NCBI RefSeq assembly: GCF_004802635.2
Contig: NZ_CP046052.1
Span: 3,449,501-3,513,500 of the forward strand
Source: Methylocystis heyeri
GTDB taxonomy: Bacteria > Pseudomonadota > Alphaproteobacteria > Rhizobiales > Beijerinckiaceae
Direction of reading: 5' to 3'
DNA length: 64,000 bases
Position 1 is the first letter of the stretch. Each line of letters opens with the position of its first letter. The position numbers and the translations under genes are program-made. Below, in pieces: positions 60,461-64,000 of this stretch. The notes below the pieces were generated by a model. It did no database searches. It was given only the letters and a program-made list of their open reading frames with translations, and was not told the DNA's origin.

Positions 60461-61852
60461 ATGACGAGCAAAATATGGGGCGGGCGTTTCCAAGACGCAA
60501 CCGACGCCGTTCTCGAGGCGATCAACGTCTCCATCGATTTCGACAAGCGCCTGTGGCCGCAGGACATCGAGGCCTCGCTCGCCCATGTGGCGATGCTAGA
60601 GGCCTGCGGGATCGTTTCGCAAGCAGACGCCGAAAAAATCGCCGACGGCCTCGTTCGCATCCGCCAGGAGATCGAGTCCGGCGCTTTCGTATTCTCGCGC
60701 AAGCTCGAAGACATCCATATGAATGTCGAGGCGCGCCTCGCCGAGCTGATCGGCCCGGCGGCGGGGCGGCTGCATACGGCGCGCTCGCGCAACGATCAGG
60801 TCGCGGTCGATTTCCGCCTCTATATCCGGGACTGCATCGACCGCATCGACGCCCAGCTGCACGACCTCCAACAGGCCCTGGCGGAGAAGGCGCTGGCCGA
60901 AGCCGCCTCGGTCATGCCGGGCTTCACCCATCTGCAATCGGCGCAGCCCGTCACCTTCGGCCATCATCTGCTCGCCTATGTCGAGATGATCTCGCGCGAC
61001 CGCGGCCGCTTCCAGGACGCGCGCAGGCGGCTCAACGAATCCCCCCTCGGCGCCGCCGCCCTTGCGGGAACCTCCTTCCCGATCGACCGGGAGATGACCG
61101 CCAGGGCGCTGGGCTTCGACCGCCCCACCGCAAATTCGCTCGACAGCGTCTCGGCCCGAGATTTCGCGCTCGAAACGCTGGCGGCGGCGGCGATCTGCGC
61201 TACGCATCTTTCGCGCTTCGCGGAAGAGATCGTGCTCTGGACCACGTCGCAGTTCGCTTTTGTGTCCTTGAGCGACAAATTCACCACCGGCTCCTCGATC
61301 ATGCCGCAAAAGCGCAACCCGGACGCGGCGGAGCTGGTGCGCGGCAAGAGCGGGCGCATCATCGGCGCGCTCCAGGCGCTGCTGATCGTCATGAAGGGGC
61401 TGCCGCTCGCCTATTCCAAGGACATGCAGGAGGACAAGGAGGGCGCATTCGATTCGCTCGATTCCCTCGCGCTCTGCATCGCCGCGGCTTGCGGAATGAC
61501 CCGCGACATGACCGTCAACGCCCAGCGGATGCGCGCCGCGGCCGGCGCCGGCTACGCCACCGCCACCGATCTCGCGGACTGGCTGGTGCGGGCGCTCGGC
61601 CTTCCCTTCAGGGAGGCCCATCACGTCACGGGCCGGATCGTCGGAATCGCCGAGGCGCGCGGCCTCGGACTCGAAGAGCTGGAACTCTCCGATCTCCAGG
61701 GGGTCGAGCCGCGAATAACCGAGGACGTGTTCGGCGTGCTCGGCGTCGAGCGCTCGGTCGAGAGCCGCACCAGCTACGGCGGCGCCGCTCCTTCCAATGT
61801 GAGGGCGCAGGCGCAATCGTGGTTGAAGCGGCTGGAGGCGGAACGCCCTTGA
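60461..61852 (+). CDS. argH: argininosuccinate lyase
   Basis: 463 residues; AAAGGGTCAC precedes the ATG. It splits argininosuccinate into arginine and fumarate. Fumarase/aspartase superfamily regions are intact: [65 protein letters not shown], and the signature [19 protein letters not shown]. The stop is followed within a few bases by a family A repeat. It is divergent from the TlpA-like gene; argD and argF are in the same window but not linked. Confidence 0.97.
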   Translation: MTSKIWGGRFQDATDAVLEAINVSIDFDKRLWPQDIEASLAHVAMLEACGIVSQADAEKIADGLVRIRQEIESGAFVFSRKLEDIHMNVEARLAELIGPAAGRLHTARSRNDQVAVDFRLYIRDCIDRIDAQLHDLQQALAEKALAEAASVMPGFTHLQSAQPVTFGHHLLAYVEMISRDRGRFQDARRRLNESPLGAAALAGTSFPIDREMTARALGFDRPTANSLDSVSARDFALETLAAAAICATHLSRFAEEIVLWTTSQFAFVSLSDKFTTGSSIMPQKRNPDAAELVRGKSGRIIGALQALLIVMKGLPLAYSKDMQEDKEGAFDSLDSLALCIAAACGMTRDMTVNAQRMRAAAGAGYATATDLADWLVRALGLPFREAHHVTGRIVGIAEARGLGLEELELSDLQGVEPRITEDVFGVLGVERSVESRTSYGGAAPSNVRAQAQSWLKRLEAERP

Positions 61853-61856
61853 GCTC

Positions 61857-61959
61857 GAGTCTTTCCGGTTCAGATCGAACTGGAAAGACTCCAGAACTCT
61901 TTGTTTAGTCGTGTTTTCATCACGCGAACCGGCATCCGCTTCGCTCGAAGACGCTTTAG
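61857..61959 (-). repeat. interspersed palindromic repeat, family A copy 2
   Basis: Near-perfect arms (GAGTCTTTCCGGTTC at 61857-61871 and GAACTGGAAAGACTC at 61877-61891) are followed by the family A tail. The element is an inverted copy of 12617-12720. It fills the whole convergent gap between argH and the PEBP gene. Its outer edge, CTAAAGCG on the minus strand, supplies the TAA stop of the PEBP gene. Confidence 0.9.
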
Positions 61960-62414
61960 CGCTGATAAACCCCCTCCAGCACAGCCTCCGCCAGAAGATG
62001 CTTCCCGGCCTCCTGCTCGACCTCCTTGCAAGTGGCGCCGGGACGGAGGACGAGTTCCGCCCGGTTCAGCGCAATGAGCCGGAAACGGTAACGATGCGGC
62101 CCGTGGCCGCGCGGGGGACAGGGACCGCCGTAGCCGACCTCGCCGAAATCATTGACGCCCTGCCTGAAGTCCTCGAAACCTTCAGCCCGGCCGGCGCCCT
62201 CCGCCAGCTCGCTGCGCCCCGAAGGAATGTCGAAAACCGCCCAATGGCGCCATGTGCCGGCGGGCGCGTCGGGGTCATCGCAAAGCAGAGCGAAGCTCTT
62301 GGCGTCCATCGGCGCGCAGGTCCACTGAAGCGCAGGCGAAAGATTTTCCCCGTCACAGGTGAATCTGCGCGGAACGACAGCCCCGTCATGGAAAGCGGTC
62401 GACGTCAGCATCAT
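61956..62414 (-). CDS. YbhB/YbcL-type PEBP (Raf kinase inhibitor-like) protein
   Basis: 152 residues from the ATG at 62414, with AAGGGACG upstream; the next codon is also ATG. Family motifs: FTCDGENLSPALQWTCAP, FALLCDDPDAPAGTWRHWAVFDIP (the DPDAP ligand-binding pocket) and CPPRGHGPHRYRFRLIALNRAELVL. Bacterial PEBP proteins have no settled function. The TAA stop codon is part of the adjacent palindromic repeat, so the terminal residues (EGVYQR) border repeat DNA. Confidence 0.9.
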   Translation of the reverse strand: MMLTSTAFHDGAVVPRRFTCDGENLSPALQWTCAPMDAKSFALLCDDPDAPAGTWRHWAVFDIPSGRSELAEGAGRAEGFEDFRQGVNDFGEVGYGGPCPPRGHGPHRYRFRLIALNRAELVLRPGATCKEVEQEAGKHLLAEAVLEGVYQR

Positions 62415-62429
62415 CTCGCTCGTCCCTTT

Positions 62430-62575
62430 TCGGAAAAGCGCATTTTCGCGAAAGCCAATATGCTCTGCGACCAAAATGCGCTCCGCCATATGATCTGGAG
62501 CGATTTCGTTTCGGCCGAAGGCGGGGTCCGACCGATCATAAAAAAATATTACGGCGCAGTCCGCAAAAGTTGACG
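62430..62575. repeat. interspersed palindromic repeat, family C copy 4
   Basis: It contains GCGACCAAAATGCGCTCC and GGAGCGATTTCGTTTCGGCC, parallel to the copy at 8190-8285, and GCAAAAGTTGACGGG at its far end, as in the imuB copy. It lies between the PEBP gene and the sensor kinase gene. Confidence 0.75.
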
Positions 62576-62647
62576 GGAACGCGCCGCAATTTGTCGATCC
62601 GGCGCAGTTTCCGACGAAGACGGGCTGAGCCCGAACGCGGACGGCGG

Positions 62648-64000
62648 TCACTCTTCCAGGGAAATCGCTCCCGCCAGCGGCAGGGTGAAGCTGAATCTGG
62701 AGCCCGAGGGCGTATTGGGTTCGGCCCAGAGCTTGCCATAATGGCCTTCGATGATCGACTGCGAGATCGCCAGTCCCACGCCGAGACCGTCGGACTTCGT
62801 GCTGTTGAAAGGCTCGAACAACTCGGCCCTCGCCGCTTCGGTGAGACCGCAGCCGGTGTCGATCACATCGGTCTGGATATCCCCGTTCCTGAGCTGGGTG
62901 GATATGGTGAGAACCCGCTCGTTCGAATGGATCATGGCCTCCCTGGCGTTGCGAATGAGATTGAGCAGCACCTGCTGGATCTGCAGCTTGTCGGCCAGGA
63001 CGGCGTCCTCTCCGGCGTCGAGGCGCAGCACGAATTCGACGCCGGCCTTCTGCACGCGGGAAAGAGAGAGTTCATAGGCCTGCCTGATCAGCTGATGCAG
63101 ATTCTGCATCGATTTCTCGGGCTCGCCATGTGAAATGAACTGCCGCAACTGCCCGATGATGCGCCCGGCCCTGACCAGTTCGCCGGCTGCGCTGTTCAGG
63201 GTCTTGTCTATATCGAACGGCTTTTCCTCGAGCACGACGAACTGCCGCCGCGCCGCCTGCAGATATGTCGCCGCGGCCGCGAGCGGCTGGTTGATCTCAT
63301 GGGCGAGCGCCGTCACCATCTCGGCCATCGAGGAGAGCCGGTTCTTGTGCAGCCTGTCGAGACGGGCCTCGAACTTCCGCTTCTCGGAAAGGTCTCTCAC
63401 AAAAACGATGAACAGCAGTTCCTCGTCGCGCCGGACTTGCGAAACCATCAGCTCCGCCGGGAAATACGAACCGTCCTTGCGCCGCCCCTCGACCTCGCGC
63501 GGAGAGCCGAACATCTCGGCGGCGCCGGCCTCGGCGTAATTCTGCACGAAGGATTTTCGCCGGGAGCCGAAGGGCGGCGGGATGAGAGCGGCCGCGTCCT
63601 TGCCGAGCATTTCCTCCTGCGAATAGCCGAACACTCTGACGGTCGCGCTGTTGACCGATCTCATCGCGCCCGACGCGTCGATGGTGACGATGGCGTCGCC
63701 CACGCCGTCGATGACCGACCTCAAGCGGGCTTCGCTTTCGCGCAGCGCCTCTTCCGCGCGCCTGCGCTCGGTGAAATCGACCAGCGTGACCACCACGCCG
63801 TCGATCTTGTTTTCGACCGTCCGATAGGGCCTCATGCGCATGAGCCGCCAGCTGCCGTCCCGGCTGCGCACCTGCCGCTCGATCGAAGAGAGATCGCGCA
63901 GCACCGCCTGGGCGTCCCGTTCCAGGCCCTCGTAATCGAGATTATGCGTGAAGTCGGTGATGGACCGGCCTTCGTCGCCGGAGACTATGTTGAAGAGGTC
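62648..64000 (-). CDS. C-terminal part of a CheB/CheR-type hybrid with PAS domains and histidine kinase
   Basis: 450 visible residues; the gene continues beyond the window. The upstream part (LFNIVSGDEGRSITDFTHNL, then RSRDGSWRLMRMRPYRTVENKIDGVVVTLVDFTERR) resembles the PAS-like segment that follows CheB/CheR methyl-transfer domains in large chemosensory hybrids. A PAS domain (LRSVIDGVGDAIVTIDASGAMRSVN) comes next, then a FixL-like kinase: MAEMVTALAHEINQPLAAAATYLQAARRQF with the phospho-His, VLLNLIRNAREAM, and DTGCGLTEAARAELFEPFNSTKSDGLGVGLAISQSI. The CheB/CheR assignment is inferred because those domains lie outside. Confidence 0.82.
   Translation of the reverse strand, partial: DLFNIVSGDEGRSITDFTHNLDYEGLERDAQAVLRDLSSIERQVRSRDGSWRLMRMRPYRTVENKIDGVVVTLVDFTERRRAEEALRESEARLRSVIDGVGDAIVTIDASGAMRSVNSATVRVFGYSQEEMLGKDAAALIPPPFGSRRKSFVQNYAEAGAAEMFGSPREVEGRRKDGSYFPAELMVSQVRRDEELLFIVFVRDLSEKRKFEARLDRLHKNRLSSMAEMVTALAHEINQPLAAAATYLQAARRQFVVLEEKPFDIDKTLNSAAGELVRAGRIIGQLRQFISHGEPEKSMQNLHQLIRQAYELSLSRVQKAGVEFVLRLDAGEDAVLADKLQIQQVLLNLIRNAREAMIHSNERVLTISTQLRNGDIQTDVIDTGCGLTEAARAELFEPFNSTKSDGLGVGLAISQSIIEGHYGKLWAEPNTPSGSRFSFTLPLAGAISLEE

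Noticed and set aside
1-64000. tRNA or rRNA genes, CRISPR arrays, insertion sequences, prophage
   Set aside because: Reading both strands I found no cloverleaf-like tRNA, no regularly spaced direct repeats, and no transposase, integrase or phage structural motifs. A covariance-model scan could still find a missed small RNA.

Overview
The window is GC-rich alphaproteobacterial DNA, most like a Hyphomicrobiales (Rhizobiales) type II methanotroph of the Methylocystis/Methylosinus kind. Four things point there. There are two Tat-exported, cysteine-rich four-helix-bundle proteins of the Csp copper-storage family. There is a PQQ-catabolism-associated CXXCW rhodanese-like protein, a nearly complete hopanoid gene set (hpnB, C, D, E, shc, G, H), and an intracellular PHB depolymerase. 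Rhizobiales markers are also present (gcrA, DUF2093, DUF4170, DUF6101, plant-type gshA). No methane monooxygenase or methanol dehydrogenase structural gene lies in the window, so the methanotroph assignment is an inference.

Layout. 0-5 kb: the end of a HerA-like ATPase gene, an HNH nuclease with a coupled membrane protein, a polyprenyl-phosphate sugar phosphotransferase, an MFS exporter and a DUF2093 protein. 5-9.5 kb: an AT-richer orphan gene, then the lipid A/KDO genes lpxK and waaA, DUF4170 and cysQ. 9.7-16.9 kb: DUF6101, ubiA, an exported protein, the CXXCW protein, rsmE, a mini-porin-motif protein, gshA, a lone Flp pilin and a DUF937 protein. 17-24 kb: phaZ, a divergent WcbI/GSCFA pair, lpdA, Csp copy 2 and an MgtC-like protein. 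24-29.7 kb: a broken nucleotidyltransferase, an orphan DGQHR (DndB-like) protein, the argD-argF-hslO operon and gcrA. 30-35.6 kb: the phosphate regulon pstS-pstC-pstA-pstB-phoU-phoB behind a triple Pho box. 35.7-38.7 kb: two convergent genes of unknown function. 39-48.5 kb: hopanoid biosynthesis. 48.7-55 kb: a PsiF-repeat protein, a GspE-N/GT2 glycosyltransferase, two sensor kinases (one PhoR-like) and a YbhN-type membrane protein. 55-58.5 kb: SOS-controlled imuA-imuB and a GST. 58.7-64 kb: Csp copy 1, a NUDIX hydrolase, a TlpA-like thioredoxin, argH, a PEBP protein and the end of a CheB/CheR-type hybrid histidine kinase.

Working together. HpnC/D/E make squalene, Shc cyclises it, and HpnH/HpnG begin the hopanoid side chain, with HpnB as an associated glycosyltransferase. 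PhoB should act at the triple Pho box upstream of pstS, while its likely sensor PhoR lies about 18 kb beyond pstS. ArgD, ArgF and ArgH supply late arginine biosynthesis steps. The two Csp proteins would buffer Cu(I) outside the cytoplasm, but they differ at the copper-entry end.

The most unusual signal is a set of roughly 100-bp palindromic intergenic repeats. One lies in frame inside imuB and adds about 30 residues. At gcrA, phoB, the PEBP gene and an orphan HTH gene, the repeat edge itself supplies the stop codon. A second signal is a cluster of GANTC methylation sites upstream of gcrA.
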